Below are positions 25,988 to 34,531 of a stretch of DNA of 64,000 nt, in pieces. How positions within the stretch are numbered: the first letter of the stretch is position 1; each line of letters opens with the position of its first letter. Source of the stretch: Allobosea lupini (lineage in GTDB: Bacteria; Pseudomonadota; Alphaproteobacteria; Rhizobiales; Beijerinckiaceae); contig NZ_FOAN01000008.1 in NCBI RefSeq assembly GCF_900109525.1, positions 124,001 through 188,000 of the forward strand. Reading direction: 5' to 3'. The translations under genes and the position numbers were made by a program. Below the pieces are notes generated by a model, which searched no databases, was not told the origin of the DNA, and saw nothing but the letters and a program-made list of their open reading frames with translations.

Positions 25988-26048
25988 TCCCGAGGACGAC
26001 TGAATCAGACTTTACCACCGCGGCAATGCCGACTTTTTCAACGGTATC
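24513..26048 (-). mobile_element. IS1182-family insertion sequence, decayed
   Basis: The ends carry inverted repeats with the shared core GTTGAAAAAGTCGGC (left 24519-24533, right 26028-26042 on the other strand), extended outward by GATAC on both sides with one mismatch. The length is about 1.54 kb. The transposase lies on the minus strand. I see no obvious target duplication, so the exact boundary is uncertain by a few bases. Confidence 0.8.
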
Positions 26049-26633
26049 GGTCGGAAGCGGACGTGTCGGAAGGTCGGCTAGTACTCGTAGCCAAGCCGAT
26101 TGAAACAGGGATGATCATCGGCCAATGCCTCCTCGACCAATGTTGGCATGAAGACCATTCCTCGCGTGCCGAGCGATATGGCATTCTCGCGCCGGACGTA
26201 GCGGCGTTCACCGCCGCATACCGGGAAGGTCCTCAAGGCCGCGCATGAACCACTTGCCCAGCTCGGGCCGGGCTTAGCCCTATACGGCAACAAGCGCGGT
26301 GACCAAGCGCCAATGCCGTGCTTCTGATCGTCAAATAGGTGTCCTTGCGGCAGCGGGTCGGGACGTGCCGGCGGGGATCGGGGAAGAAAAATCGGGACTT
26401 TGGAGGTAGTTGGGCTGGTCGGGGGCCCCCTAAACAACCCCGATGCGCAAGCACGGATGTCGGGACGACAACGGTAATATCCCCAGATGGGGATTGATCA
26501 GCCGGCCGCCTGCGTATGTCTCAGCAAAATAGACAAGCCGATGCGCATGGGCGCATTAGATGGGACCTGCAAGCACTGCCGCGTTAAGGGCTGGAGAAGC
26601 ATTCGCGCGGCCCGAAAAGCGCGCGACTTCACG
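26049..26633. other. Gap downstream of the IS, no gene assigned
   Basis: Open frames on both strands in 26078-26454 show no family and atypical composition. The flippase frame is open from 26487, but the added N-terminus (with CVCLSKIDKP and CKHCRVKGW) is not typical for it. Confidence 0.4.
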
Positions 26634-27902
26634 ATGCATTACCGAACTGCGATCGGTCCCGCGCTCGCCTTCGGCAATCAAGCTCTGTCGAGCACCTGCA
26701 ATTTTCTGACGACGATCCTGCTAACCCGCGCACTCGGTCTTGAGGCTTTCGGTCTCTACACGATGGCCTGGCTGCCGCTGCACTTTGCGATGAGCCTCCA
26801 GCTCGGCCTGATTGTTAGCCCGATGATGAGCATTGCGGAGTCGAAAGATGGTGCGGAGGCCGACGCCTATTATACCGTGGTTGGGATCCACCAGCTCATT
26901 TACGGAGCCGTCGCCGCGGCAGCAATCTTCAGCACTCTGAGCTTTGCCACAGGCACGTCGGGGCCGCTGCACGATATCGCCTTGCCGGCGGCTGTCGCCG
27001 GGGGGTGTTATCTGACCCAGGATTACTTACGGCGCTGCCTCTTCGCCCGCCGGCGCCCGGCCTGCATCTTGCTGCTCGACATCGTCAACTTTGGCCTCAG
27101 ACTGGGCACCCTCACGGCGCTCTGGCACGAGGGTCTCATCGGCATCGGGAATGCGCTGTGGGTACTTGCGGCCGCAGCTGCGACCTCCGCCCTGTGCGGC
27201 CTCGGCATGGTAGGCCCCTATCGCTGGAAGCAGGATATATTTTCGGCCGTTACGCGCAGACAGTGGCAATCCGCCCGCTGGCTCGTCCTCACCGAGGCGG
27301 TACAGTGGGTGTTGGCCTATAGCGGCCTCATCGTGACGGCCGGGCTGTTCGGCCCCCGAATTCTTGGAGCCTTGCGTGTAGCCCAGAGCCTGGTTTCGGT
27401 GATGAACGTTGCCCGCGAGGCGCTTGAGAACATCCTGCCGCCGCTTGCGGCGAAGGCCTTGGCCCAGAACGGTCCACCGGCCCTTCGGCGTGTGCTCAGC
27501 TGGGCGCTGTCCGTCGTGGCTTTGATCAGCATTGCGGCGGTGTCCGGCCTTGTATTGTTCGGGCCGTGGCTACTGCACTGGCTGTATGGCGATGAGATTC
27601 TTGAATTCGGCTGGGTAATTACCTGGAGTTCGTTCGGCTTTCCAACGGCTCTGGTGACGGTCGTTCTGGCTTGCGCGTTTCGAGCTTTGGAGCAGACGCG
27701 GTCGATTTTTCTCGCAGTGCTGGCCGGGGCTTGTTTTAGCCTTGTAGCGGTCTATCCGGCGGCTTTGATGTTCAGCGTCGAAGGGTTGATTACGGTCACC
27801 CTTCTGTCGCAACTGACAGTCCTGATCGTCCTTGGGGTTTTGGTTGCAAGAATATCGGAATTGTGGGTCGGCGACCGACCTCCGCGCGCCTATTCCGCAT
27901 AG
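26634..27902 (+). CDS. Wzx-like polysaccharide flippase
   Basis: About 422 residues from ATG 26634 (MHYRTAIGPALAFGNQALSS), the first point with typical flippase sequence. It has 11-12 hydrophobic segments, including LTTILLTRALGLEAFGLYTM near the N-terminus, the usual opening of MATE-fold oligosaccharide exporters, and FGPWLLHWLYGDEI in the second half, resembling the FGxxIxxLxxG turn of the family. It would flip a lipid-linked glycan across the inner membrane. No glycosyltransferase or other exopolysaccharide gene is adjacent, so its pathway is unclear. No strong ribosome binding site is seen; an upstream start at 26487 is possible. Confidence 0.75.
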   Translation: MHYRTAIGPALAFGNQALSSTCNFLTTILLTRALGLEAFGLYTMAWLPLHFAMSLQLGLIVSPMMSIAESKDGAEADAYYTVVGIHQLIYGAVAAAAIFSTLSFATGTSGPLHDIALPAAVAGGCYLTQDYLRRCLFARRRPACILLLDIVNFGLRLGTLTALWHEGLIGIGNALWVLAAAAATSALCGLGMVGPYRWKQDIFSAVTRRQWQSARWLVLTEAVQWVLAYSGLIVTAGLFGPRILGALRVAQSLVSVMNVAREALENILPPLAAKALAQNGPPALRRVLSWALSVVALISIAAVSGLVLFGPWLLHWLYGDEILEFGWVITWSSFGFPTALVTVVLACAFRALEQTRSIFLAVLAGACFSLVAVYPAALMFSVEGLITVTLLSQLTVLIVLGVLVARISELWVGDRPPRAYSA

Positions 27903-27943
27903 AGCGGAGCTTCAGCTAGACGGCGACAACTGTAACCAAAAAG

Positions 27944-27970
27944 GGCCCGGCCTCGCTCGCACAGGCCCGC
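27944..27970 (-). terminator. Rho-independent terminator of the ligase gene
   Basis: On the minus strand the sequence gives CGGGCC, a loop of about 12 bases and GGCCGGGCCC followed by TTTTTGG. It lies 200 bp beyond the ligase stop. It belongs to a palindrome family found several times in the island. Confidence 0.6.
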
Positions 27971-28171
27971 ACTCTTAAGAGCTGCCCGTCGCCGTTTAGC
28001 GGGGTTGGGGTCGGCGAGAAGCTTGGCGCTCATGATGGGCGAACTGACCGCTTATCGACGGATGCCAAAATCAGGCGATTGGCCGCCGCCGCAGCCCTCT
28101 CGAACGCGATCCGAGCTTCATCAGCCGACCTCTTGCCGTGTACAGCGGCTGCACATGCTCCTAAGCAGACG

Positions 28172-29220
28172 TCAAGCCAGCCGATAGACGGCCGCCGCGT
28201 CGGCCTTCTCCCGCAGCCCCTTGAACGAGGCGTGGCGCAGCTTCTCGTCATGCGTCCAGCCGCGATAGGCGATTTCGGCCGCGAGCTTCGGTTTCACCCA
28301 GACCACGCCCTTCTTGCTGATGCCGCGCGCCGGCGGCGAGGCGGCCTTGAGCCGATCGAGCTGCTTGCGGAGCGCCATCGCGCTCGCATGCGTAAAGCCG
28401 GTGCCGACGCTGCCGACATAGGCGAGGCCGTAGTTGCCTTGAGCGGCGAGCAGAAGCCCGCCAATGCCCCCCAACGCAGCCGTTGACGGCTCATAGCCGA
28501 TGATCAGGAAGGTGTCGGACTGGACGCATTTGATCTTGAGCAAGTCGCCGCCACGGCCCGAGCGATAGCGAGAATCTCGGCGCTTGGCGATGATGCCTTC
28601 CAAGCCAAACTTGCAGGCGCTTGCGAGGAACTCGGCGCCGCTCGCTTCGACCTCTTCACTCAGCCGGAGGAAGCCGCTCTCATGGTCGATCAGATCCTCA
28701 AGCCTCTGCCGCCGCTCGACCAATGTCATCCGACACAGGTCCACTCCATCGAGTAGAGCAGGTCGAAGGCATAAAGCATGGCCCGCTCGGCGCTCCGCTT
28801 GCCGCCACGGCCGCCCAGCGCCTGCTGCAGCATGCCGAAATCAGCCCGACCAGCTCCGTCCAAAACGACGGCTTCACCATCGATGATGAAACTCCTGGCG
28901 TCGAGCTCTGCAGCGGCGGCGACGATCGAGGGGAAGCGCTCGGTCCAGTCGTGCCCGCCTCGGGTAATTACCCTCGTCCCACGGTCGTCACGATGCACCG
29001 CAAGACGGTAGCCATCCCACTTCACCTCAAAGAGCCAGTCGGGCCCTTCCGGCGCTTTAGGCTTGAGAAGGGCGAGACAAGGCTGAATCCGCATTGGCAT
29101 CGGATCGACAAAGAGATCCGGCTCGGCAACGCGCCGCGCCTTGACGGGCGCGCTGCGCAGCACCTCGCTAGTAGGCGCAGCCCTCAGGACGCGACGCGGC
29201 GTTGCCATACCCGACACCAC
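28172..29220 (-). pseudogene. ligD: LigD-type ATP-dependent DNA ligase domain, one-base frameshift
   Basis: Two frames together give a stand-alone ligase of about 345 residues. The first (29220-28726) has FEVKWDGYRLAVHRDDRG with nucleophile Lys67, GGHDWTERFPSIV, FIIDGEAVVLDGAG and ends at AFDLLYSMEW. One missing base near 28753 explains the switch; the second frame continues as DLCRMTLVERRQRLEDLI, FGLEGIIAKRRDSRYRSGRG, LLKIKC and the oligonucleotide-binding part with GYEPS and YVGSVGTGF. There is no polymerase or phosphoesterase domain. It would seal breaks in Ku-dependent end joining. As written it lacks the C-terminal half. An EcfG-type promoter precedes it. Confidence 0.85.
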
Positions 29221-29244
29221 TGAAACGCAACAAACTGGCGGCTC

Positions 29245-29269
29245 AACGACAGCCGCTCACCAGCGTTCC
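29245..29269 (-). promoter_or_regulatory. EcfG-type general stress promoter of the ligase gene
   Basis: On the minus strand GGAAC, 16 bases, CGTT: an exact match to the alphaproteobacterial EcfG consensus. The -10 element lies 25 bp from the ligase start at 29220. Confidence 0.75.
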
Positions 29270-29298
29270 TAATCTGCGTAAAGATTTCGCTATCGCGC

Positions 29299-29323
29299 GG
29301 AACGGTCGGGACGCACGCCTGTT
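29299..29323 (+). promoter_or_regulatory. Possible EcfG-type promoter of the 84-residue gene
   Basis: GGAAC at 29299-29303, 16 bases, TGTT at 29320-29323, 33 bp before the start at 29356. One base differs from CGTT. The paralogue at 37154-37408 has an exact site, which supports this one. Confidence 0.5.
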
Positions 29324-29355
29324 TCGCCAGCAGTATAGTTGCGTCGGAGATTGTC

Positions 29356-29610
29356 ATGCGTACCCAACCGAAGCAGTCCGGGCTGACCGATAAGGTCGCG
29401 GGCAACCCGTCCTCCGCTCGTCATGAACTCTATCGCGAGCTCTGCCAGGACGAGGATGGCAACCGTTACACCGTCGTGGTCTACCGCCCCTTGCTTCAGC
29501 TGAGCGTCACCGAGTACGCCCTTGAAGACGGCACGCCTGTACGCTTCATCGACGATTGCCTGTTCGAGATCGAAGCGACCGGGCGGACGCTCACGCGATG
29601 CGAGCTCTGA
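29356..29610 (+). CDS. Conserved hypothetical protein, 84 residues (copy 1)
   Basis: The N-terminus is variable. The conserved body reads ELYRELCQDEDGNRYTVVVY, LEDGTPVRFIDDCLFEIEAT and GRTLTRCEL. A small beta-rich protein with two Cys. The copy at 37154-37408 is in the opposite orientation and keeps all these blocks. Both sit beside end-joining genes behind EcfG-like promoters, so a stress role is likely but the biochemical function is unknown. Confidence 0.7.
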   Translation: MRTQPKQSGLTDKVAGNPSSARHELYRELCQDEDGNRYTVVVYRPLLQLSVTEYALEDGTPVRFIDDCLFEIEATGRTLTRCEL

Positions 29611-29624
29611 CTAAGCATCCTAGC

Positions 29625-29846
29625 CTAGTACCGACGATCTACCTCCAAAAGGTCTCGGCTCACTGCGCAGAAGTTTTCCGCAGCGATTTGATATCGCCGC
29701 CACGCCTCAATCGGCTCCTTAGCGGGCTGCATGGAACGCCATCGAGTGTGATGGGCATCGATCTCGATCAGTTCGTCTGGATCGAGCCCTGCCGATCGGC
29801 ACATTGCTCGCGCAATGATCTCGACCCGCTGATCAATGCCAACCAT
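29625..29846 (-). CDS. Small hypothetical protein
   Basis: 73 residues, MVGIDQRVEIIARAMCRSAG followed by LDPDELIEIDAH and a C-terminal IEAWRRYQIAAENFCAVSRD helix. The order ARAxCRxxGxDPDE then W-x-x-Y resembles short rhizobial hypothetical proteins. It is convergent with the 84-residue gene, 14 bp apart. The function is unknown. Confidence 0.5.
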   Translation of the reverse strand: MVGIDQRVEIIARAMCRSAGLDPDELIEIDAHHTRWRSMQPAKEPIEAWRRYQIAAENFCAVSRDLLEVDRRY

Positions 29847-30041
29847 TGCATCAACTCCGTGCTACAGCCCCCCGCGAAAGATCATCAGCCGACGCGCTCC
29901 CCCGGTTGGCGTCAACGTCAAAAGACATGGTCCAGACGAGCCACAAGCAGAAGCGCCGCGCCCAGGCTTGAAGCCCGCGATAGTTTGGCTCAAAACTGGA
30001 CGAGCGGCCCACCGGTGCCGCTTTGGTAGGCGAGACCGGAC

Positions 30042-30251
30042 ATGTCAGGAAAACCCAGCACACAGGCGACGGTGATCGATGTCGTCACCATCGTCATCAG
30101 CGAAGATCCGGCCGAGGGAGCGATTATCAAGCTGGAGATTGATGGCTCGACCGATGTCGAGCTGGTCTTTGAGCCGATGACCCTGGCAAAGTTGCAAACC
30201 GCATTGACGAAGATGGATAAGGTGCAAGCAAAGGCGTCGCCAGCGCAGTAG
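30042..30251 (+). CDS. Small hypothetical protein
   Basis: 69 residues, beginning MSGKPSTQATVIDVVTIVIS, then IIKLEIDGSTDVELVFEPMT and a short C-terminal helix LAKLQTALTKMDKVQ. The alternating hydrophobic pattern suggests a small beta-sheet protein. No family name is known to me. Confidence 0.5.
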   Translation: MSGKPSTQATVIDVVTIVISEDPAEGAIIKLEIDGSTDVELVFEPMTLAKLQTALTKMDKVQAKASPAQ

Positions 30252-30333
30252 CAGAACTCCTCGGCTCACCCCGAGATCGAAGGGGAACAAGAGGCCCAGA
30301 TCAAGGTTAAGCTCGGCCGACCAGGGTCACCGA

Positions 30334-30477
30334 ATGCGCCGCAAGTTTCCCAGCTTATTGTCCGTCGGCGCATTCGTGTTAGTGCTCGTGGTTTGCTGGC
30401 TGCTCGTTAAGTTGCCGACGCCGTTCTCACCCGAGTTCACGGGGCGTGCCATAGAAGCGGGCACGGTAGCTCCGTGA
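30334..30477 (+). CDS. Small single-pass membrane protein
   Basis: 47 residues from ATG 30334. A basic start MRRKFPS is followed by a strong transmembrane stretch LLSVGAFVLVLVVCWLLVK and a short polar tail. No homologue is recognised. It could also be a short signal-anchored peptide. The call rests on the membrane segment and a continuous frame. Confidence 0.4.
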   Translation: MRRKFPSLLSVGAFVLVLVVCWLLVKLPTPFSPEFTGRAIEAGTVAP

Positions 30478-30612
30478 TATGTGATCGGACATGGTCGAAG
30501 CGGCGGCCGCTATGCCTCTCGCCGCCATAGGCTGGGGGCGACTGGACAGCGAGAGGCACGGCGCCACTCGCGGGACGCATCTTCTTGAATATAGCACGTC
30601 AAAAAAACAGAA

Positions 30613-30639
30613 AACCCCCTGGCGCAAGCCGAGGGGGTT
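30613..30639 (-). terminator. Strong rho-independent terminator, minus strand
   Basis: AACCCCC...GGGGGTT stem with inner GGC/GCC pairing; read on the minus strand it is followed by TTCTGTTTTTTT. It fits the end of the minus-strand unit that includes the gene at 30855-31076. Confidence 0.75.
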
Positions 30640-30854
30640 AAACGGGACGCGGGCCGGGGCGCAACACCCGGCTTGAAAGCAGACGCTGAGATGTCAGCAT
30701 TCCGGTATCTCGGCTCGGCCCGAGGCCGCCGCGCGAGCGGCAGAGTAAGGTCGCTTCGTTGGGCTGGAAAGTTCGAAAGGTCTTAATCCTGTGGATGGCG
30801 GCCATCATCGAGCGCACCTTGGAACGGTCTCTCCCCGCCGGGTGTCCGGCCCCC

Positions 30855-31076
30855 TCAGGATGCTTGTGCTCGACGGTATCGCTCGATGGCGCGTAGGGTC
30901 AGATCGTCCTCATCCTCCGCATTCGCCACCAAGCTAGCGACAATGTAGGCGAGGCGTGTTCGCTCGCGCTCGTCGCATGGATCGGACAGTGTCGACCGAA
31001 CTTCATCCCAGGCTGCGTCGAGCGCGGCACTTGCCCGGGCAAGGTTCACCGGGTCCGTCAGTGATGAGAATGGCAT
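30855..31076 (-). CDS. Small conserved protein, MPF family copy 1
   Basis: 73 residues from ATG 31076: MPFSSLTDPVNLARASAALD, AAWDEVRSTLSD, RERTRLAYIVASLV and DEDDLTLRAIERYRR. It is helical and acidic. A paralogue of the same plan is at 33761-33973 on the other strand. Such proteins are common in Rhizobiales, where they are annotated as hypothetical. A minus-strand terminator lies 215 bp downstream. Confidence 0.65.
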   Translation of the reverse strand: MPFSSLTDPVNLARASAALDAAWDEVRSTLSDPCDERERTRLAYIVASLVANAEDEDDLTLRAIERYRRAQAS

Positions 31077-31151
31077 CTCCGTTCTCCACAACCGGCACCA
31101 GGTGCTAAAATTTAATTCGCCAAAAAACGCCGGCAATATCAAAAGACAGAA

Positions 31152-31180
31152 AGCCCGGCCCGCCGAAGCGGAGCCGGGCG
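31152..31180 (-). terminator. Palindrome with T-rich flank (minus strand)
   Basis: On the minus strand GCCCGGC, an inner CGC/GCG stem with loop TTCG, then GCCGGGC and TTTCTGTCTTTTG. The flanking 60 bp also match the region 41625-41710 in inverted orientation, so it is part of a dispersed repeat. Confidence 0.55.
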
Positions 31181-31343
31181 AGATGAGCGTGCATGAGTAC
31201 CGGCAAGGGGAAGCCGATGCGGGGCAGAATCGCGGGTCTGCGTGCTCGATCCTGTCAGGAGCATGCGGCGCTTTCACCGGCGTCGTCGCCGCTGGCGCCT
31301 TACCGCTCCCTGCCAGTATCGGCTCAATCCAAGGGGCCCGCCG

Positions 31344-31604
31344 ATGCAGTACCCGCCCGCAAATCCGCCAATGATCGATCTCGCCTCGCTGCTTGCGAAG
31401 TCAGCACGTGGAGTGATGCGTGAAGCACGAATGCAAAATCGCTTATCTCGCCGGACCGAAGCCAACAAGCTGCGCTCGACGCTCTACGGCGTCCAGGGCG
31501 GCGAAGGCGAGAGCGCCCGGGGCATCAAGCAGCATCGCTGCGACGCGGCGGTGGCGCAACTCGTCAGCGAGATCGAGCGGTACAAAGCGCTGGCAGCGCA
31601 GTAG
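31344..31604 (+). CDS. Small hypothetical protein, decayed-family copy 1
   Basis: 86 residues from ATG 31344 behind AAGGGG. The C-terminus reads LRSTLYGVQGGEGESARGIK and RCDAAVAQLVSEIERYKALA. The central part appears frame-shifted relative to relatives: another frame of the same DNA encodes KHECKIAYLAG, which matches WKxxCKVAYLA in the copy near 45.8 kb. The frame is open throughout, so a protein may still be made. Other copies: 41404-41510 and 45560-45835. Confidence 0.45.
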   Translation: MQYPPANPPMIDLASLLAKSARGVMREARMQNRLSRRTEANKLRSTLYGVQGGEGESARGIKQHRCDAAVAQLVSEIERYKALAAQ

Positions 31605-31678
31605 TTCGGCCTGTGCGGTGCCCCCTAGTTTGAGGCGCGCCATGCTCTTCGGCGCATTGAACGCGAAGGAGACAGACA

Positions 31679-31858
31679 ATGCAGGTACGTGAGCGCGCCA
31701 CCGTCATCCGACATGATACGACCCCGGTTCGGTACACGATCATCTGGGACAACCCACCGCCCAGTGAGCCGGATGAGATTGAGGTCCAGCGATCATGGGA
31801 CACACCACCCGCGGTCCCGTGCCACGAGCGGCGCCGAAGCCTGCGTCGTGTGACCTGA
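31679..31858 (+). CDS. Small hypothetical protein, 59 residues
   Basis: ATG 31679 follows AAGGAG at good spacing. The protein reads MQVRERATVIRHDTTPVRYT, then IIWDNPPPSEPDEIEV and a basic tail. No family is recognised. The support is the ribosome binding site and an uninterrupted frame ending just before a terminator-like palindrome. Confidence 0.45.
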   Translation: MQVRERATVIRHDTTPVRYTIIWDNPPPSEPDEIEVQRSWDTPPAVPCHERRRSLRRVT

Positions 31859-31866
31859 AGCGAAAA

Positions 31867-31896
31867 GGTCCGGCCACGCGCGAGCGAGACCGGGCC
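31867..31896 (-). terminator. Terminator-like palindrome, dispersed family
   Basis: On the minus strand GGCCCGGTCTCGCTCGCGCG then TGGCCGGACC and TTTTCG. The same core occurs at 27944, 43365, 44462 and 44989. Confidence 0.5.
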
Positions 31897-32561
31897 AAAA
31901 CCCGTCCCTCGCCGATATGCGCTCGCGGGTGAGCCCGTGTCGCCCAGAAGATCTCTCCATCTCCCGGCGCATGCTTCAGAAGCGCGTGCCTGCGGGGCGA
32001 CGTTCTGGAGCTGTTGAGCCGCTTGAACCGAGCCTGCGAGAACCTTGCCGTAGGGCAGGGCCTGTGCCTCCGTCTCAGCGTCGCTGGGCTGCCGAAGCCA
32101 GCAGGCGGGCGTTCGTCGGCGCACTCGAACATTACGGCGCCGCCCGCGGGCTGTTGGATTGATTTGCCGCGAACTGAGAGATGGCGTTTTAGCGGATCAC
32201 GCTCGACATCGACGTCGACCGTCGGCGAGCATCCGTCTCAATTGTCTCGCACGTGCCGTCATCAAGGACGAGCCCTATGCGTTCGGTACGTTTGCGAGGG
32301 GGCGATACTGGTGTCATGAAACCATTCTTGGGATTATAATTCACCTATTTCAAGAAGTTGTCTCAAGTCACACAAGTCATTCGTGGGCGTTCGCTGACAT
32401 GCTTTAACAACCTGAAATTGCAGATTGCTGTAATGCAACTATCTGTCGCGACGGCAAATTTCTGTCATCACTTGCATTTTAGTGGCTAACCAGGCCGCCT
32501 GAACGCTTGATATCGGCCGGAACGAATCAGTTACTGAGGCTCAACCGAGATCGGAGGAACG
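31897..32561. other. Non-coding stretch upstream of mucR-like gene
   Basis: No convincing gene. From about 32320 to 32480 the sequence becomes clearly AT-rich and likely contains the promoter of the MucR-like gene. A short frame at 32190-32340 (ITLDIDVDRRRASVSIVSHV) may be a gene remnant. Confidence 0.4.
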
Positions 32562-32978
32562 ATGTCAGGCGATAGCGACGAGCTGCTTGGGCTGACGACG
32601 ATGGTTGCGTCAGCCTATGTGAAGTTTAACCGGCTTCCGCAATCCGAGCTTGCCGGACTCATTGCGGGCATTCACTCGACGTTTGTGGCGTTGAGGCAAA
32701 CGACTGCACCTGAGGCTCCCAAGCCCACACCTGCTATCCCGATCAAGAGATCGATTACCCCCAACGCAATCTACAGCCTCGAAGATGGTCGCCCCTTCAA
32801 GTCGCTGAAGCGGCACCTGCGCGCTGCCTATGACCTTTCTCCAGATGAGTACCGGGCGAAGTGGGGCCTTCCCGCGGATTATCCGATGGTTGCACCAAAC
32901 TATGCCGAAGCTCGTGCTCGGTTGGCCAAATCGATCGGCCTCGGCCGTAAAACGGGGGCTCGGCGCAAAAGCCGTTGA
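32562..32978 (+). CDS. MucR/Ros-family transcriptional regulator with degenerate zinc site
   Basis: 138 residues. The N-terminal part (LLGLTTMVASAYVKFNRLPQ, ELAGLIAGIHSTFVAL) is the oligomerisation region of MucR. The DNA-binding part reads YSLEDGRPFKSLKRHLRAAY and LSPDEYRAKWGLPADYPMVA. In Ros the finger ligands are Cys-x2-Cys and two His. Here the first Cys position is Ser, the second is Asp, and the last His region reads RAAY. Some MucR homologues work without zinc. A GAGG ribosome site precedes ATG. It likely acts as a nucleoid-type repressor. Confidence 0.88.
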   Translation: MSGDSDELLGLTTMVASAYVKFNRLPQSELAGLIAGIHSTFVALRQTTAPEAPKPTPAIPIKRSITPNAIYSLEDGRPFKSLKRHLRAAYDLSPDEYRAKWGLPADYPMVAPNYAEARARLAKSIGLGRKTGARRKSR

Positions 32979-33164
32979 TAGCAAAATGCGAGCTTGCGGA
33001 GCAGGAATCGCTAGCGTGCGCGGATGGCTCGGCAGTATAGCCAGAGAGCAGGCCGGCGGCGGCGACGCGAGCTGTGACGTTGTCGGTTGATCATTGTGAA
33101 TAAGCCTGCTCCCGAAGGAGCAGGCTAGCAACGAATTCACGCATACCTCACACGGGCCAGCTGA

Positions 33165-33563
33165 TTATTCGATGATCTGGACGACCCGGCCCGTATTCGG
33201 ATCGACCAGCACCGTTCGGTTGTTGACGACGGTGTAGCGATAACCGCTGGCGCCATATTCTGCGGGCACATCACGGTAGACCACGCCTTGCTGCGGGAGG
33301 ACGGTGCCGACCGTCATCGGCTCTGCATAGGTGTAGGACGGGACGCGCTGCTCGACCACATAGGCTCGGAAGCGCGTCGAATCGTCGATCATTACCCCAC
33401 CGGCCGGGTCCCGCCTTAGGGGAGCCTCCACCCTGCCTGCGCCGAGCGCCGGATCGCGGGTTGAGCCGCCGGTCGGATCGCGGACGACGACCCCAGAATT
33501 CTGCGCGAACGCCGTAGCAGGTAGCAGTACCAGCCCGGCGGCGAAAAGAGCGTTCTTGAGCAT
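33165..33563 (-). CDS. DUF1236 secreted protein
   Basis: About 132 residues from ATG 33563. A Sec signal MLKNALFAAGLVLLPATAFA is followed by a Gly/Asp-rich linker and the DUF1236 domain: FRAYVVEQRVPSYTYAEPMT, VGTVLPQQGVVYRDVPAEYG and RYTVVNNRTVLVDPNTGRVV. The domain is typical for Hyphomicrobiales periplasmic proteins of unknown role. An exact EcfG-type promoter lies upstream, which suggests induction in general stress. Confidence 0.88.
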   Translation of the reverse strand: MLKNALFAAGLVLLPATAFAQNSGVVVRDPTGGSTRDPALGAGRVEAPLRRDPAGGVMIDDSTRFRAYVVEQRVPSYTYAEPMTVGTVLPQQGVVYRDVPAEYGASGYRYTVVNNRTVLVDPNTGRVVQIIE

Positions 33564-33621
33564 GTGATGTTCCTTCATCGCGGTGAAGCCGAAGTTCAAA
33601 CTCCGCTATCCTCTTGCGATG

Positions 33622-33646
33622 AACGGTTCGGTGGCTCCCGGGTTCC
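33622..33646 (-). promoter_or_regulatory. EcfG-type promoter of the DUF1236 gene
   Basis: On the minus strand GGAAC, 16 bases, CGTT, an exact consensus match, 59 bp from the start at 33563. Confidence 0.75.
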
Positions 33647-33760
33647 GATGGCGCCTCGTCGCAAACAGCCGCTGCGCGCGGGGTGGGTTTCCATCTTTTG
33701 CTGTTACCTGAAATTGCAGGCGCCTCAAGTTTTAGATCGTCCATTGGTTAGTGTGAGAGC

Positions 33761-33973
33761 ATGCCATTCCGGTCGTTGTCTCCTGAGGATATCGCTCAGA
33801 CGAGAGCTGCCTTCGATAGTGCGTGGGACGGAATCAAATCCTGCGTGCCCGACGCGTTGAGAAAGCGAGAGCGAGCCCGGCTGGCCTTTATCGTGCCGAA
33901 CTTCGTTGCGGTCGCGAATGACGAGCACGACCTGGCACGGCGCGCGATCGAGCGCTCGCGACAATCTCGCTGA
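33761..33973 (+). CDS. Small conserved protein, MPF family copy 2
   Basis: 70 residues: MPFRSLSPEDIAQTRAAFDS, AWDGIKSCVPD, RERARLAFIVPNFV and DEHDLARRAIERSRQSR. It parallels the protein at 30855-31076 along its length, but on the opposite strand. The function is unknown. Confidence 0.65.
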   Translation: MPFRSLSPEDIAQTRAAFDSAWDGIKSCVPDALRKRERARLAFIVPNFVAVANDEHDLARRAIERSRQSR

Positions 33974-34103
33974 TCGAGATCCGGAGCCTAATCCTTGCTA
34001 GAGCGTTTGAGCTCGGAATTCACGGTGGTACTCCCCGTAGGCAGAGCAAAGGGCTGACCCACGAAAGCCTCGCCGGCGATCTCGGCGCGGCTTTCGCGTT
34101 TGC

Positions 34104-34128
34104 GGAACTGCACGAACTTGACGTGGTT
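34104..34128 (+). promoter_or_regulatory. Possible EcfG-type promoter
   Basis: GGAAC at 34104-34108, 16 bases, GGTT at 34125-34128, 33 bp before the DUF6894-like start. One base off the CGTT consensus. Confidence 0.45.
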
Positions 34129-34160
34129 CTTTGGCTGAGGGGGGCACTGGAGCGAGTTCG

Positions 34161-34451
34161 ATGCCGAAATACCGCTTCATGACGGATGATGGCGATACGC
34201 TCGACCTCAATCCTGATTGGCTGGACTTTCCGGACGACAAAGCAGCTATTCGTGAGGCTCAGCGGGCGCTCGCGGATATGGCCAGGGATAGCCTTCCCGA
34301 CGGACCGCACAGGGTGATGCGCGTTGTAGTCGAGGTCGTGGGAGGCGGGGTGGTTTACCAAGCGTCACTGGAGTTCAACGGCGAAGCGAGTAGTGATATG
34401 CGAGCCAAGGCTAACGCTGGCTTCGCCCACGGCAACGGCAAACTGACCTGA
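34161..34451 (+). CDS. DUF6894-like small protein
   Basis: 96 residues from ATG 34161 (MPKYRFMTDDGDTLDLNPDW). The family pattern is visible: an N-terminal strand, LDFPDDKAAIREAQRALADM, ARDSLPDG and a C-terminal VVVEVVGGGVVYQASLEF. These short alpha/beta proteins are abundant in Rhizobiales with unknown function. A frameshifted relative lies at 44560-44833. Confidence 0.75.
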   Translation: MPKYRFMTDDGDTLDLNPDWLDFPDDKAAIREAQRALADMARDSLPDGPHRVMRVVVEVVGGGVVYQASLEFNGEASSDMRAKANAGFAHGNGKLT

Positions 34452-34531
34452 AGATGGACCCCGCCGACAACCATTGCGAACATGGCGGCGCGTCATAATT
34501 TGCCAGTGACCACCAAGCCCCGAAGCTGCCG

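Noticed and set aside
25208-26248. A 346-codon plus-strand open frame
   Set aside because: It is antisense to the IS1182-type transposase and has no family pattern.
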